A DNA stretch of 13,890 nt from Caldifarciminota bacterium. GTDB taxonomy: Bacteria; Hydrothermota; Tepidihabitantia; SM23-42. The stretch's first letter is position 1; each line of letters starts with the position of its first letter. The position numbers and the translations under genes were made by a program. The notes beneath the pieces are model-generated. The model did no database searches and was not told the origin of the DNA. It saw nothing but the letters and a program-made list of their open reading frames with translations. The stretch covers positions 1 to 13,890 of the forward strand of contig JAGMEL010000041.1 in assembly GCA_023128195.1 (NCBI GenBank), given 5' to 3'. Shown here in pieces: positions 1 through 7,415 of the stretch.

Positions 1-537
1 AGAGAAAGAAAACTGGGGCTGGGTACTGCGTATGTATTAGGTTTTGATTATGGTCTTAAAAATGGTTATGATTTTGCTTTTGAAATGGACGCTGATTTTT
101 CTCATAACCCGGATGAACTTCCAAAATTTATTGAATTGTTAGATGAATACGAGCTTATTATCGGTTCCCGATATATACAGGGTATAAGTGTTGTTAATTG
201 GCCAATGATGCGTTTATTGTTGTCGTATTCTGCCTGTATATTTGCTCGTATCGTTACTGGGATTCCGGTAAGGGATTTAACAAGTGGATTCAAATGTTAT
301 TCAAGAAAGGCACTTGAGTCTGTTGACTGGAAAAGTTTTAATGTAGACGGTTATGGTTTTCAAATTAAGAGTGTTTTTTCTGTATATAAGGCAGGATTAA
401 AAATTAAGGAAATTCCCATCATTTTTGTCGAAAGACGTGCAGGTGAATCTAAGATGTCCAAAGGTATTATATGGGAGGCATTCTGGTTAGTCTGGAGATT
501 GAGACTAACTTCGTTATTTGCGAAAAAGTGCAACTAA
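1..537 (+). CDS. Polyprenol-phosphate mannosyltransferase-like GT2 (DPM1 type), 5' partial
   Basis: The frame is open from base 1 to the TAA at 535-537, giving 178 residues; the N-terminus (roughly the first 70 residues of this family) lies outside the window. The protein is a family-2 glycosyltransferase of the dolichol/polyprenol-phosphate mannose synthase type. It would transfer a sugar from a nucleotide donor to a lipid phosphate at the inner face of the cytoplasmic membrane. Visible family motifs are KLGLGTAY near the start, MDADFSH carrying the DxD metal/nucleotide site, IGSRYI, RDLTSGFKCYSRKAL, and the tail segment ERRAGESKMSKG. No C-terminal GtrA membrane domain follows, so it is the short soluble form. 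The GT2 gene downstream overlaps its end, which suggests co-transcription and a shared role in surface glycan or glycolipid synthesis. The sugar actually used cannot be read from the sequence. Confidence 0.88.
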   Translation, partial: RERKLGLGTAYVLGFDYGLKNGYDFAFEMDADFSHNPDELPKFIELLDEYELIIGSRYIQGISVVNWPMMRLLLSYSACIFARIVTGIPVRDLTSGFKCYSRKALESVDWKSFNVDGYGFQIKSVFSVYKAGLKIKEIPIIFVERRAGESKMSKGIIWEAFWLVWRLRLTSLFAKKCN

Positions 538-1418
538 ATATTGTTATCATTAACTATAATTCAAAGGGGCACCTGAAAAATTGTCTGGAGTCTATTTGTC
601 GAAATAACGGTTTAGCAGATAAAGTTAGGATAATTGTTTATGATAATGGATCCACAGATAACAGTTTAGCTTACGCCAGAAGGGTTTATCCTAAGGTACA
701 ATATATGGGTAATCACACAAATCTTGGTTTTGCCCGGGCAGTAAACAATGTAATAGGGAATACAAAAAGTGAGTATATTTTATTATTGAATCCAGATGTA
801 GTAATGTTTCCAATGACCATTAATTTAATGCTCGATTTTATGGCAGAAAACCCTAATTGTGGCATACTGGGTGGTGAAATACTTAATCCCGAAGGATTCC
901 ACCAGCCCACGTGCCGTCGTTTCCCAAATTACTTTAATGTTCCTTTTGGCCGGCGGTCATTAATAAGACGCATATTCCCGGGGAATTACTTTTCGAGTAA
1001 ATATCTATATCTTGATTTCGATTACACGAAACCCCAAAAAGTGGATTTTGTTGAGGGTTCATTGCTGATGATAAGAAGAAGGGCATTAGAACAAGTTGGT
1101 CTGTTTGATGAGGGTTTCTTTTTGTATCTTGAAGATGCTGATATATGTTACAGGATGAAGAATAGTGGTTGGGACACATGGTGGTTGCCAAAAACGTATG
1201 CAATACATTATCGTGGTGAAAATTTTCGAAAGGATAATATACATCCTGCAATGCATCACTCCAAAGGATTTTATCGGTTTTTTCTTAAGCACTACCAACC
1301 ATGTGTTGCAATACGGTTATTATTAAAACTGTTGCTGACTTTAAGATTAATCTATGTAATTTCCACAGAATCAATAAAGGAGGTGTTTTATGACACTAAT
1401 TTTTCTCCTCGTAACTAA
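528..1418 (+). CDS. GT2 glycosyltransferase, WbbL/rhamnosyltransferase-like
   Basis: A 296-residue family-2 glycosyltransferase of the type that builds O-antigen or other surface polysaccharides on the cytoplasmic side of the inner membrane. From the GTG start it begins at once with the first Rossmann strand (LNIVIINYNS), followed by YDNGSTDNS, HTNLGFARAVN, LLLNPDV (residues 86-91, the DxD-equivalent site), VEGSLLMIRR (about 175-184) and FFLYLEDADICYRM (about 197-210, with the acidic ED..D catalytic region). An ATG at 471 would add 19 non-conserved residues and overlap the upstream gene by 67 nt. The GTG at 528 overlaps it by 10 nt and fits the family N-terminus, so it is preferred, although no clear Shine-Dalgarno site precedes it. 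The C-terminal 50 residues contain a hydrophobic leucine-rich stretch. The last 29 nt overlap the next gene and contain that gene's ribosome site. Donor and acceptor are unknown. Confidence 0.86.
   Translation: MQLNIVIINYNSKGHLKNCLESICRNNGLADKVRIIVYDNGSTDNSLAYARRVYPKVQYMGNHTNLGFARAVNNVIGNTKSEYILLLNPDVVMFPMTINLMLDFMAENPNCGILGGEILNPEGFHQPTCRRFPNYFNVPFGRRSLIRRIFPGNYFSSKYLYLDFDYTKPQKVDFVEGSLLMIRRRALEQVGLFDEGFFLYLEDADICYRMKNSGWDTWWLPKTYAIHYRGENFRKDNIHPAMHHSKGFYRFFLKHYQPCVAIRLLLKLLLTLRLIYVISTESIKEVFYDTNFSPRN
1377..1384 (+). promoter_or_regulatory. Strong Shine-Dalgarno site for the propeller gene at 1390
   Basis: AAGGAGGT ends 5 nt before the ATG at 1390 and lies inside the coding sequence of the upstream glycosyltransferase. 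It fixes the start of the propeller gene, 29 nt before the glycosyltransferase ends. Confidence 0.85.
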
Positions 1419-3579
1419 TATATTAATAAACCCAGAGTATTATACGAATACTAATTACTTTTATGAAATAGTAGGTGAGGATTCAATTGTCTACGAGGCA
1501 ACAAATGGTGGTTTGGTTGCCTATAATTATTTAAACGGTACTATTGATGTTTTAACTAGTACTGATGGATTACAGATGAATAAACAGAACTGTCTTGCTT
1601 TTGACAGTTCGGGATATATATGGGTCGGTAATGAATTGGGTCTTGCACTGGTCAGCCGCGATTTCAACGACATCCAGATATATCCAGTTGAATGCCTGGC
1701 TTGCACGAGAACTCAGGATATCACGTGCTCGAAAGATAGTATCTATGTTGGTGGTTCTACAGGTGGTTTATTATTTATCGACACAAAGGGAACACCGGCT
1801 GATTTTAGCGATGATGCAAGAATAAAAATAACTACGTTAGAAGGTTTACTGTCGAATAATGTACTGTCAATTGCATTAAACAGTGCATACGTGTGGGTTG
1901 GAACTGACAATGGTCTTACTCGTTTTACCAAGGATTTTAATCCTGATTCTACACAGCAATATACAATATCTCAGGGACTTTTGAGTAATCATATAAATAA
2001 AATTACTGTTATTGATACATCAGTCTATGTGGCAACTGATTCAGGACTGAATCTTTTCCAAGGTAATTATTTTGATACATTACTATCAGGCTATGAGATA
2101 AATGATATCTGTTTTGTAGGCGACACACTTGTTTTAGCCCTTGATCAAGTCTCCCAGATTGGTTTTTATTATGAAGGTAATCTGACAATTGCTCAAAATG
2201 GATTGCCCTACCGCTGTAAGGTTTTATCCTTGGCAAATATTAATAGTAATCTATTTTGTGGTCTTGGTAACCGTTATAATAAAGATCGTTATGGTGAGGG
2301 AATAGGTAGATATGATTTTGGAAATAATGTGTGGTCTATTACAAAAAATAAATGCCTGCCCTCAAATCACATCTCTGAAATAACTGCGAATGAATACGGT
2401 GTTTTTGTTGCTTGTGGAGCAAGGGCATCTGAATCAATAGGTCTTGGCTGGTTAAATAATAATGGCGCATGGATAAATTTTAGCAGTGATTCAATTCTTC
2501 CATCTAATCATATCCATCGCTGTGTTACTGCTCCGGATGGAAAGGTTTGGTTTGGTATTAATTATTTTGATGATGATACTTCTTCAGTAATGGTTTTTTC
2601 TTTTGACCCTCTAAACAATGAATGGAATTTTATTAGAAACAGACATAATGGTATGGAGGGCACAGAGGCTATCTGGGATATAGAATTTGATAATAACAAT
2701 AATATGTATCTTACTCTTGCAGGTCCATCAGATAAATTGTGGGTAATTGATTCTGCATTAAATACAGTCTGTTTTTTGGGCGATAGGAGTACCGGGAAAG
2801 AGGCTGAGATCGCCATTGATTCTGCAGGTAAGGTCTGGAGTACAGTTACTGGTGCTGAAGGCGGTCTGATCATGATCGATACAAAAAATACCCTCTTTGA
2901 TCGTAGTGATGATTATTTCCGTACTTATAGTGAATCTGACGGTCTGCTTTCGAAATATGCATTTGGCTGTACTGTAGATAAAGATAATAATTTATATGCT
3001 GCAAATGAAATTGGATTACTGATTCATAATGATACAGGTTTTTCAGGCATAACAGGTTTTTCAGAGGAAGAAGTTCTCGATGTTGAACTCGATTCAGAAG
3101 GAAGAGTTTGGATTATGACACGCGATGGCATCTACTATTATGACCCTGAATTCAATGTTACGAGCGGTTGGAGATATAGCGAAATTAACGTCCACATTAG
3201 ATTCGAAGAATTGGATGAGATTATTCAGGTTCAGGGATTTGAATTTGATCCTTTCCGAAGATGCTTTTGGATTGGAGGTGAGACCGGTTTATTAAAACTC
3301 GCAGTTCAAATCGATACACTTTCTGAGTTAGATAGTATTTTAATCTATCCTAATCCAGTGCTTGGTAATAACATTGTAAGGATTAAAAATATTCCAGTAG
3401 ATTCAAGAGTGGATATTTATGCAATTTCAGGTAGATTAATTGTTGAGAATCTTTTACCTGATGCAGTATTTGGAGAGGTTGTTTGGCAAATACCTGAAGA
3501 TATTGGAAGCGGCATGTACTTTGCCCTTGTTAAATCTGACTATGGCAAAAGAGTTTGCAAATTCGCTATTGTCAGATGA
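1390..3579 (+). CDS. Secreted beta-propeller protein with T9SS type A-like sorting domain (PorZ-like)
   Basis: A 729-residue exported protein. Residues 1-16 form a short hydrophobic signal-like segment. Residues about 25-620 hold many two-component-regulator-propeller/WD-like blades, with recurring pieces such as GYIWVGNELGL, YVWVGTDNGLTRF, GKVWFGI and GRVWIMTRDGIYYY, often preceded by DGL or GLLSN turns. Residues about 648-729 are a sorting domain: it opens with ILIYPNPV, has a central VDIYAISGRLI strand, GSGMYFALVKS, and ends KFAIVR. This is the plan of Por secretion substrates. The N-terminal layout, with a propeller beginning 'SIVYEATNGGLVAYNY', also resembles PorZ, a surface component of the type IX system, but the resemblance is judged by eye. 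The gene overlaps the preceding glycosyltransferase by 29 nt. It stops at a TGA just after the domain end, which shows that TGA is a genuine stop in this genome. Confidence 0.8.
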   Translation: MTLIFLLVTNILINPEYYTNTNYFYEIVGEDSIVYEATNGGLVAYNYLNGTIDVLTSTDGLQMNKQNCLAFDSSGYIWVGNELGLALVSRDFNDIQIYPVECLACTRTQDITCSKDSIYVGGSTGGLLFIDTKGTPADFSDDARIKITTLEGLLSNNVLSIALNSAYVWVGTDNGLTRFTKDFNPDSTQQYTISQGLLSNHINKITVIDTSVYVATDSGLNLFQGNYFDTLLSGYEINDICFVGDTLVLALDQVSQIGFYYEGNLTIAQNGLPYRCKVLSLANINSNLFCGLGNRYNKDRYGEGIGRYDFGNNVWSITKNKCLPSNHISEITANEYGVFVACGARASESIGLGWLNNNGAWINFSSDSILPSNHIHRCVTAPDGKVWFGINYFDDDTSSVMVFSFDPLNNEWNFIRNRHNGMEGTEAIWDIEFDNNNNMYLTLAGPSDKLWVIDSALNTVCFLGDRSTGKEAEIAIDSAGKVWSTVTGAEGGLIMIDTKNTLFDRSDDYFRTYSESDGLLSKYAFGCTVDKDNNLYAANEIGLLIHNDTGFSGITGFSEEEVLDVELDSEGRVWIMTRDGIYYYDPEFNVTSGWRYSEINVHIRFEELDEIIQVQGFEFDPFRRCFWIGGETGLLKLAVQIDTLSELDSILIYPNPVLGNNIVRIKNIPVDSRVDIYAISGRLIVENLLPDAVFGEVVWQIPEDIGSGMYFALVKSDYGKRVCKFAIVR

Positions 3580-3593
3580 TTTTTTACTTTCTC

Positions 3594-3621
3594 TGCACTA
3601 TGCCCTTAGCGCTTTGCCCAT
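3594..3621 (+). repeat. Degenerate 7-bp tandem array before hypA
   Basis: Four consecutive 7-bp units fill 3594-3621, for example TGCCCTT (3601-3607) followed by AGCGCTT (3608-3614); the consensus is about TGCNCTW. The array ends 3 nt before the hypA ATG and takes up the space where a Shine-Dalgarno site would be. Confidence 0.6.
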
Positions 3622-3624
3622 AAG

Positions 3625-3966
3625 ATGCACGAATACAGTGTCACAAAATCACTGGTTGACCTTTGCAATCAAGAAGCAGAGAAGAATAAATTTGCCAAGA
3701 TATATAAAATTAATCTGAAGATTGGAAAATTTACCGGATTTTCGTCAGATTCAATTAACTTTTATTTTGGCTATTTAAAACCGAACACCAAATGTAGTGA
3801 TGCCGAGATAATATTTGAAGAGATACCAATACGTATTAGATGTAAGAATTGTGATAAGGAGAATATTATTGATGAACCAATATTAATGTGTCCGAATTGT
3901 GGTAAAACTGATATTGAGTTAATATCTGGCAGAGAATTTTACGTGGAATCGATTGAAGGAGAATGA
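3625..3966 (+). CDS. hypA: Hydrogenase maturation nickel metallochaperone HypA
   Basis: A 113-residue protein of normal HypA length. It receives and delivers Ni(II) during assembly of the [NiFe]-hydrogenase active site, working with HypB in the cytoplasm. The N-terminal MHE gives the His2 nickel ligand with Glu3. The structural zinc site is two CxxC pairs, C73-K-N-C76 and C89-P-N-C92, at the usual distance, and the domain ends in a typical REFYVESIE strand. The ATG at 3625 is fixed by the family because His2 must be the second residue. No Shine-Dalgarno sequence is visible upstream; a 7-bp tandem array lies there instead. It is the first of four hyp genes (A-B-F-C) and lies 45 nt after the propeller gene. 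Confidence 0.96.
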   Translation: MHEYSVTKSLVDLCNQEAEKNKFAKIYKINLKIGKFTGFSSDSINFYFGYLKPNTKCSDAEIIFEEIPIRIRCKNCDKENIIDEPILMCPNCGKTDIELISGREFYVESIEGE

Positions 3967-3977
3967 TATAAGAATGC

Positions 3978-4012
3978 AGATTTTAGATTGTAGATGTAAG
4001 ATTTTAGATTAA
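3978..4012 (+). repeat. Degenerate 7-bp tandem array between hypA and hypB
   Basis: Five consecutive heptads start at 3978, 3985, 3992, 3999 and 4006, each opening with AGAT. The first and fourth are identical (AGATTTT), so the 12-mer AGATTTTAGATT occurs twice exactly 21 bp apart (3978-3989 and 3999-4010). A weak AAAGG ribosome site (4016-4020) lies just after the array, 5 nt before the hypB ATG. Confidence 0.75.
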
Positions 4013-4025
4013 AAGAAAGGAAAAT

Positions 4026-4694
4026 ATGAGGAAAATTAACATACTTAAACCAATATTAGTTTCAAACAAACAGAGGGCAATAGAGAATAGGAAGAAGTTT
4101 GATAGTATGAACAGTTTAGTAATAAACATTATCGCATCACCCGGTGCTGGCAAAACAAGTTTTATTTATCGGGTTGTTGAACATTTTAAAAGAAATTACC
4201 GGGTTTTAATAATCGAAGGTGATATAAGAGGACAGGTTGATAGTGAATGTCTTTTAAAATTGAAGGTTGATGTTATACAGATTAATACACTTACTGAATG
4301 CCACCTGGATGCCTTTATGATAGCCCAGGTATTGCCCAAGATAAAGAAGAAGTATGATCTCGTCCTCGTTGAGAATGTTGGTAATCTTGTGTGCCCGGCG
4401 GAGTTTGAAATAGGTGAAGATTATAAACTCGCTATTCTCTCAACTCCTGAAGGGGACGATAAGCCCTTGAAATATCCATTATTATTTCACCTGTCAAAGG
4501 TCGTGGTTATAAATAAATGTGATCTTTTACCCTATGTTGATTTCAGTTTGAAAAAAGCAAAAGCCGGGTTTAAAAAAGAGAATCCAAAGATTAAGATTTT
4601 TGATGTTTCCGCAAAGACCGGCAAGGGTTTTGAAAAGGTTTATAGATTTTTAGAGCGTGAGTTAAAGGTAAAAAAGAAAGGTTTTAGAAGATAG
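4026..4694 (+). CDS. hypB: Hydrogenase maturation GTPase HypB
   Basis: A 222-residue SIMIBI-class GTPase that powers nickel insertion into [NiFe]-hydrogenase together with HypA. The P-loop is SPGAGKTS (38-45), Switch I follows at IEGDIRG (63-69), the metal-site segment ECHLDA places Cys92-His93, VENVGNLVCPA (115-125) contains the third metal ligand Cys123, and NKCD (163-166) is the guanine-specificity motif with SAK (195-197). The protein starts almost directly at the G-domain helix and lacks both the His-rich stretch and the N-terminal CxxCGC nickel site of some homologues, so it is the short form. Two familiar positions differ: the loop usually read NTGxGCHLDA in E. coli HypB is NTLTECHLDA here, and the Switch I threonine pattern GDxxT is GDIRG. 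The gene lies 59 nt after hypA and ends inside a 7-bp array. Confidence 0.95.
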   Translation: MRKINILKPILVSNKQRAIENRKKFDSMNSLVINIIASPGAGKTSFIYRVVEHFKRNYRVLIIEGDIRGQVDSECLLKLKVDVIQINTLTECHLDAFMIAQVLPKIKKKYDLVLVENVGNLVCPAEFEIGEDYKLAILSTPEGDDKPLKYPLLFHLSKVVVINKCDLLPYVDFSLKKAKAGFKKENPKIKIFDVSAKTGKGFEKVYRFLERELKVKKKGFRR

Positions 4695-4715
4695 ATTTTA
4701 TTCCTTATTCGTTAT
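4681..4715 (+). repeat. Degenerate 7-bp tandem array across the hypB end and hypF start
   Basis: Five heptads run from 4681 to 4715 and abut the hypF ATG exactly. The first two end in TAG, the second of these being the hypB stop codon; the last three end in TTAT or TTTAT, for example TCCTTAT (4702-4708) and TCGTTAT (4709-4715). There is no Shine-Dalgarno site in this spacer. Confidence 0.55.
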
Positions 4716-6998
4716 ATGATACGAAAAAAAAGAATAACCGTTAAGGGTATTGTTCAAGGTGTAGGGTTCAGACCTTTCGTATATCGGCTGGCAAATGATT
4801 TAGACCTTAAGGGATTTGTTCGTAACACGACAGACGGGGTTGATATTGAGGTTGAAGGTATAACAAGTAGTATTACTCAATTTATTAAAAGATTACAAGA
4901 GGAAAATCCAAAAGCCGCAAGGATTGATAATTTATTGACTAAGGAATTGGTACCTAATGGCTATAACCGATTTGTTATAAAAGAGAGTAAAATATTAAAG
5001 GGATTTACCCAAATTTCTCCTGATATTGCTACATGTGAGGATTGCCTGAATGAATTATACAATTCACATGACCGACGTTACGAGTTTCCATTTATAAACT
5101 GTACGAATTGCGGGCCAAGGTATTCTATCATTTTTGAGACGCCCTATGACAGAAAGAGAACATCAATGAATAAATTTAAAATGTGTTCTGATTGTGAAAA
5201 GGAATTTTATGAAGTAACAGATAGAAGGTTTCATGCCCAGCCAGATTGTTGCGCAGTTTGTGGCCCGAGGTTCGCGCTTTATTCAATAAATGGGAGTGAG
5301 GTGAAGACCAATAACCCTATCTCAAAGGCAGCCGAATTCTTAAAGAGGGGGAGAATAATTGCTATTAAAGGAATTGGTGGTTTTCATATTGTCGGTGATG
5401 CAACAAATTGTAAGGTTATCAAAAGATTGAGGAGGCTCAAAAATCGACCAACAAAACCGTTTGCAATAATGGCGCGAAGCAGAGATTTGATGAAGATTGT
5501 CAATTTGACCGATGATGAAAATAAAATCATAGATTCTCCTGTTGCGCCAATTATGCTTCTTACAAAAAGACGAAAAATAATTTGTGAGGAGGTGGCACCA
5601 AATAATCCTTATCTTGGTGTAATGCTACCATATGCGCCAGTTCATCATCTCTTACTTGAAAAGATTCCTTATCTTATTATGACCAGCGCTAATATTCAGG
5701 ATGAACCAATAGTCGCAGATGGAACTGGTGTTGTAGAGAAGCTGAATAATATTGTTTCTTTATATCTTACTCACGACAGAAGGATTGAAAACAGGTGCGA
5801 CGATTCTATTGGTTTTTATTTATCAAAGAAAGGATTTTCAATAATAAGACGTTCAAGGGGCTATGTACCTGTGCCGATAGATTTACCTTTTTCAGTTAAA
5901 CCAACCCTTGCTGTTGGGCCTTATCTAAAGAATACATTTACTCTTGCAAGCCAGCAAGAAGCATATGTCTCCCCACATATTGGAGATCTGGATAATTTAG
6001 AGACTATGGATTTTTTTAATGAGATGGTTGATAAATATAAACGATGGTTCAGGATAGAGCCGGAATTGATTGTTCATGATCTGCATCCTGATTATCTTTC
6101 AACAAAAATAGCCTTTGAGTTTGTTGAACGTTCAACGTTTAACCTTAAACGAGTTGGGGTTCAACATCATATCGCACATATCGTTTCATGCCTCGGTGAA
6201 AATAAGGTTGTGGATAAGGCAATCGGTATTGCCTTTGATGGTACAGGATTTGGACTTGATGGTAAGATCTGGGGCGGTGAGTTCTTTGTTGGTGATTTGA
6301 GTGCTCAAAAGAGGGTAGGGCATTTAGATTATCTACCCCTGCCTGGTGGTGAGGCAAGTATTAAGAAGCCGTACCGAATCGCAATCGCATATTTGTATAA
6401 ACTCTTTGGTGAAGATGTGGTGACCTTAACTTTTCGTAAAAGGGCACCGATTAAGGTGCGTTCCAAAGAAGTAACCACTATCATCAATATGATTAAGCAG
6501 AATCGTAATGTAGTATATACATCAAGTATGGGACGGCTTTTTGATTGTGTTGCCTCGATGCTCGGTCTTGTTAAAGAGATAACTTACGAAGCAGAGGCGG
6601 CAATTAATTTAGAATATATTGCTGCCAAAAGAATCCGACAGGTTTATCCATATAGGATCAAGGACGGAGAACCGTTGACTGTCGAGTTGAATGATATCCT
6701 TGCAGGTGTTATAATGGATTTGCAGAGGCGAATTTCTCCAGGGATAATATCGGCGAAATTCCACAACACCATTGTTCATTTTTCACTTGAAATATCGAAA
6801 AAATTGAGTAGAATTTATAATATGAAGAAGGTCTGTTTTTCAGGAGGAGTTTTTCAAAACCGATATCTACTGAATTTAATGATTGATAAATTTGGGGATG
6901 CTGGTTATGAAGTTTATGTGCATCATCAGTTACCGACTAATGACGGCTGCATCTCATATGGGCAGACAATATTTGGCAATGCCAAAAATAGGCAGTAG
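4716..6998 (+). CDS. hypF: Carbamoyltransferase HypF
   Basis: A 760-residue full-length HypF. It converts carbamoyl phosphate and ATP to a carbamoyl-adenylate and loads the carbamoyl group on the HypE cysteine thiol, the source of the CN ligands of [NiFe]-hydrogenase. Domains in order: acylphosphatase (1-90) with GVGFRP (15-20) and Asn37; a zinc-finger region with four CxxC pairs (107/110, 129/132, 157/160, 179/182); a YrdC-like domain (about 200-390) with KGIGGFH, KPFAIM and TSAN; and a Kae1-like domain (about 395-760) with HHIAHIVS, FDGTGFGLDG and SGGVFQN. LKNTF at 404-408 is present, but the residue before it is Tyr403 in GPYLKNT where an acidic residue is common. The start is set by the acylphosphatase N-terminus; it directly abuts a 7-bp array and has no visible Shine-Dalgarno site. 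It follows hypB by 21 nt. Confidence 0.97.
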   Translation: MIRKKRITVKGIVQGVGFRPFVYRLANDLDLKGFVRNTTDGVDIEVEGITSSITQFIKRLQEENPKAARIDNLLTKELVPNGYNRFVIKESKILKGFTQISPDIATCEDCLNELYNSHDRRYEFPFINCTNCGPRYSIIFETPYDRKRTSMNKFKMCSDCEKEFYEVTDRRFHAQPDCCAVCGPRFALYSINGSEVKTNNPISKAAEFLKRGRIIAIKGIGGFHIVGDATNCKVIKRLRRLKNRPTKPFAIMARSRDLMKIVNLTDDENKIIDSPVAPIMLLTKRRKIICEEVAPNNPYLGVMLPYAPVHHLLLEKIPYLIMTSANIQDEPIVADGTGVVEKLNNIVSLYLTHDRRIENRCDDSIGFYLSKKGFSIIRRSRGYVPVPIDLPFSVKPTLAVGPYLKNTFTLASQQEAYVSPHIGDLDNLETMDFFNEMVDKYKRWFRIEPELIVHDLHPDYLSTKIAFEFVERSTFNLKRVGVQHHIAHIVSCLGENKVVDKAIGIAFDGTGFGLDGKIWGGEFFVGDLSAQKRVGHLDYLPLPGGEASIKKPYRIAIAYLYKLFGEDVVTLTFRKRAPIKVRSKEVTTIINMIKQNRNVVYTSSMGRLFDCVASMLGLVKEITYEAEAAINLEYIAAKRIRQVYPYRIKDGEPLTVELNDILAGVIMDLQRRISPGIISAKFHNTIVHFSLEISKKLSRIYNMKKVCFSGGVFQNRYLLNLMIDKFGDAGYEVYVHHQLPTNDGCISYGQTIFGNAKNRQ

Positions 6999-7010
6999 GA
7001 AGTGATAATA

Positions 7011-7103
7011 ATTTCAAATTGCAAATGTCATTGGAACTTGGTGCTTGGGACTTGCCTGCCCCGTGAAATGCGAAGCATATTTCACTGGGGTTCTTGGAAC
7101 TTG
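7011..7103 (+). repeat. 7-bp tandem array split by a hairpin, between hypF and hypC
   Basis: Heptads can be read without a break from 7011: ATTTCAA, ATTGCAA, then TGG-initial units such as TGGAACT (7032-7038) and TGGGACT (7046-7052). After the hairpin at 7059-7090 the array resumes with GTTCTTG (7090-7096) and GAACTTG (7097-7103). The word GRACTTG begins at 7034, 7048 and again at 7097, 49 bp (7 x 7) later, so the phase is kept across the hairpin. Confidence 0.6.
7059..7090. repeat. Compact inverted-repeat hairpin, CCCCGTGAAAT type
   Basis: CCCCGTGAAAT (7059-7069) is mirrored by ATTTCAC plus GGGG (7079-7090) with one bulged T at 7086. An inner ATGC-GAA-GCAT stem (7068-7078) can extend the fold. 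No T-tract follows, so it is not a classical terminator. The arms resemble those of the longer element at 8871-8972. Confidence 0.6.
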
Positions 7104-7141
7104 TCCCGATTTATCATATTAATTCTTTATATAAGAAAATC

Positions 7142-7162
7142 GCGGATCCCGCAGAGCGGGAG
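7142..7162 (+). promoter_or_regulatory. Competing hairpins over the hypC ribosome-binding site
   Basis: TCCCGC (7147-7152) and GCGGGA (7156-7161) form a 6-bp stem with an AGA loop. Its 3' arm contains most of GGGAG (7158-7162), the only Shine-Dalgarno-like sequence before the hypC ATG (10-nt spacing). An alternative GCGG-ATC-CCGC hairpin (7142-7152) uses the same 5' arm and would free the GGGAG. The sequence permits a translational switch but does not prove one. Confidence 0.35.
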
Positions 7163-7172
7163 AATTTAGGCT

Positions 7173-7394
7173 ATGTGTTTAGCTATAATTGGTAGAATTG
7201 AAAAAATCGAAGGTGATATGGCAATTGCCGAAATAATGGCAGTACGCCGTAAAATCTCAATAGTACTGGTTCCAGAAATCAAAGTGGGCGATTATGTTAT
7301 GATACATGCAGGTTTTGCTATTAACCCAATTGATGAAGAGGCAGCAAAAGAAACTGAAGAAATTTTAAAAGAAGTATTGCAGTATTCTGAATAG
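7173..7394 (+). CDS. hypC: Hydrogenase assembly chaperone HypC
   Basis: A 73-residue small OB-fold chaperone of the HypC/HupF/HybG family. It binds HypD while the Fe(CN)2CO group is assembled and carries it to the hydrogenase large subunit. The second residue is Cys2, which the family needs free at the N-terminus after Met removal, so the ATG at 7173 is certain. The domain core GDYVMIHAGFAI (39-50) contains the conserved His45. The start reads MCLAIIG rather than the usual MCLAIPG: Pro6 is replaced by Ile, a small departure. The C-terminal 20 residues are an acidic helix. It is separated from hypF by 174 nt of repeats and hairpins. hypD and hypE do not follow; a broken surface-protein gene does. 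Confidence 0.95.
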   Translation: MCLAIIGRIEKIEGDMAIAEIMAVRRKISIVLVPEIKVGDYVMIHAGFAINPIDEEAAKETEEILKEVLQYSE

Positions 7395-7415
7395 CTGCAG
7401 ACCACATCTTAGAAT

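Noticed and set aside
934..1298. Minus-strand open frames of 70-105 codons opposite the second glycosyltransferase
   Set aside because: They are shadows of a well-supported GT2 gene, have no family motifs and no ribosome site.
3440..3718. 92-codon frame bridging the propeller gene and hypA
   Set aside because: It overlaps both genes in another frame and shows no recognisable sequence; its start lies inside the sorting domain.
3577..3966. Genome-wide recoding of TGA as a sense codon
   Set aside because: The TGA stops of the 729-residue propeller protein and of hypA fall exactly at the ends of their families, and the frames after them hit other stops without adding conserved sequence.
3594..4012. 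CRISPR or phage attachment-type repeats in the hyp spacers
   Set aside because: The units are only 7 bp, contiguous and degenerate, with no spacers and no cas genes or integrase nearby.
7059..7090. Rho-independent terminator between hypF and hypC
   Set aside because: The hairpin is strong but is followed by TTCTTGG, not a T-run, and its arms match another element at 8871-8972, so a repeat-family explanation is preferred.
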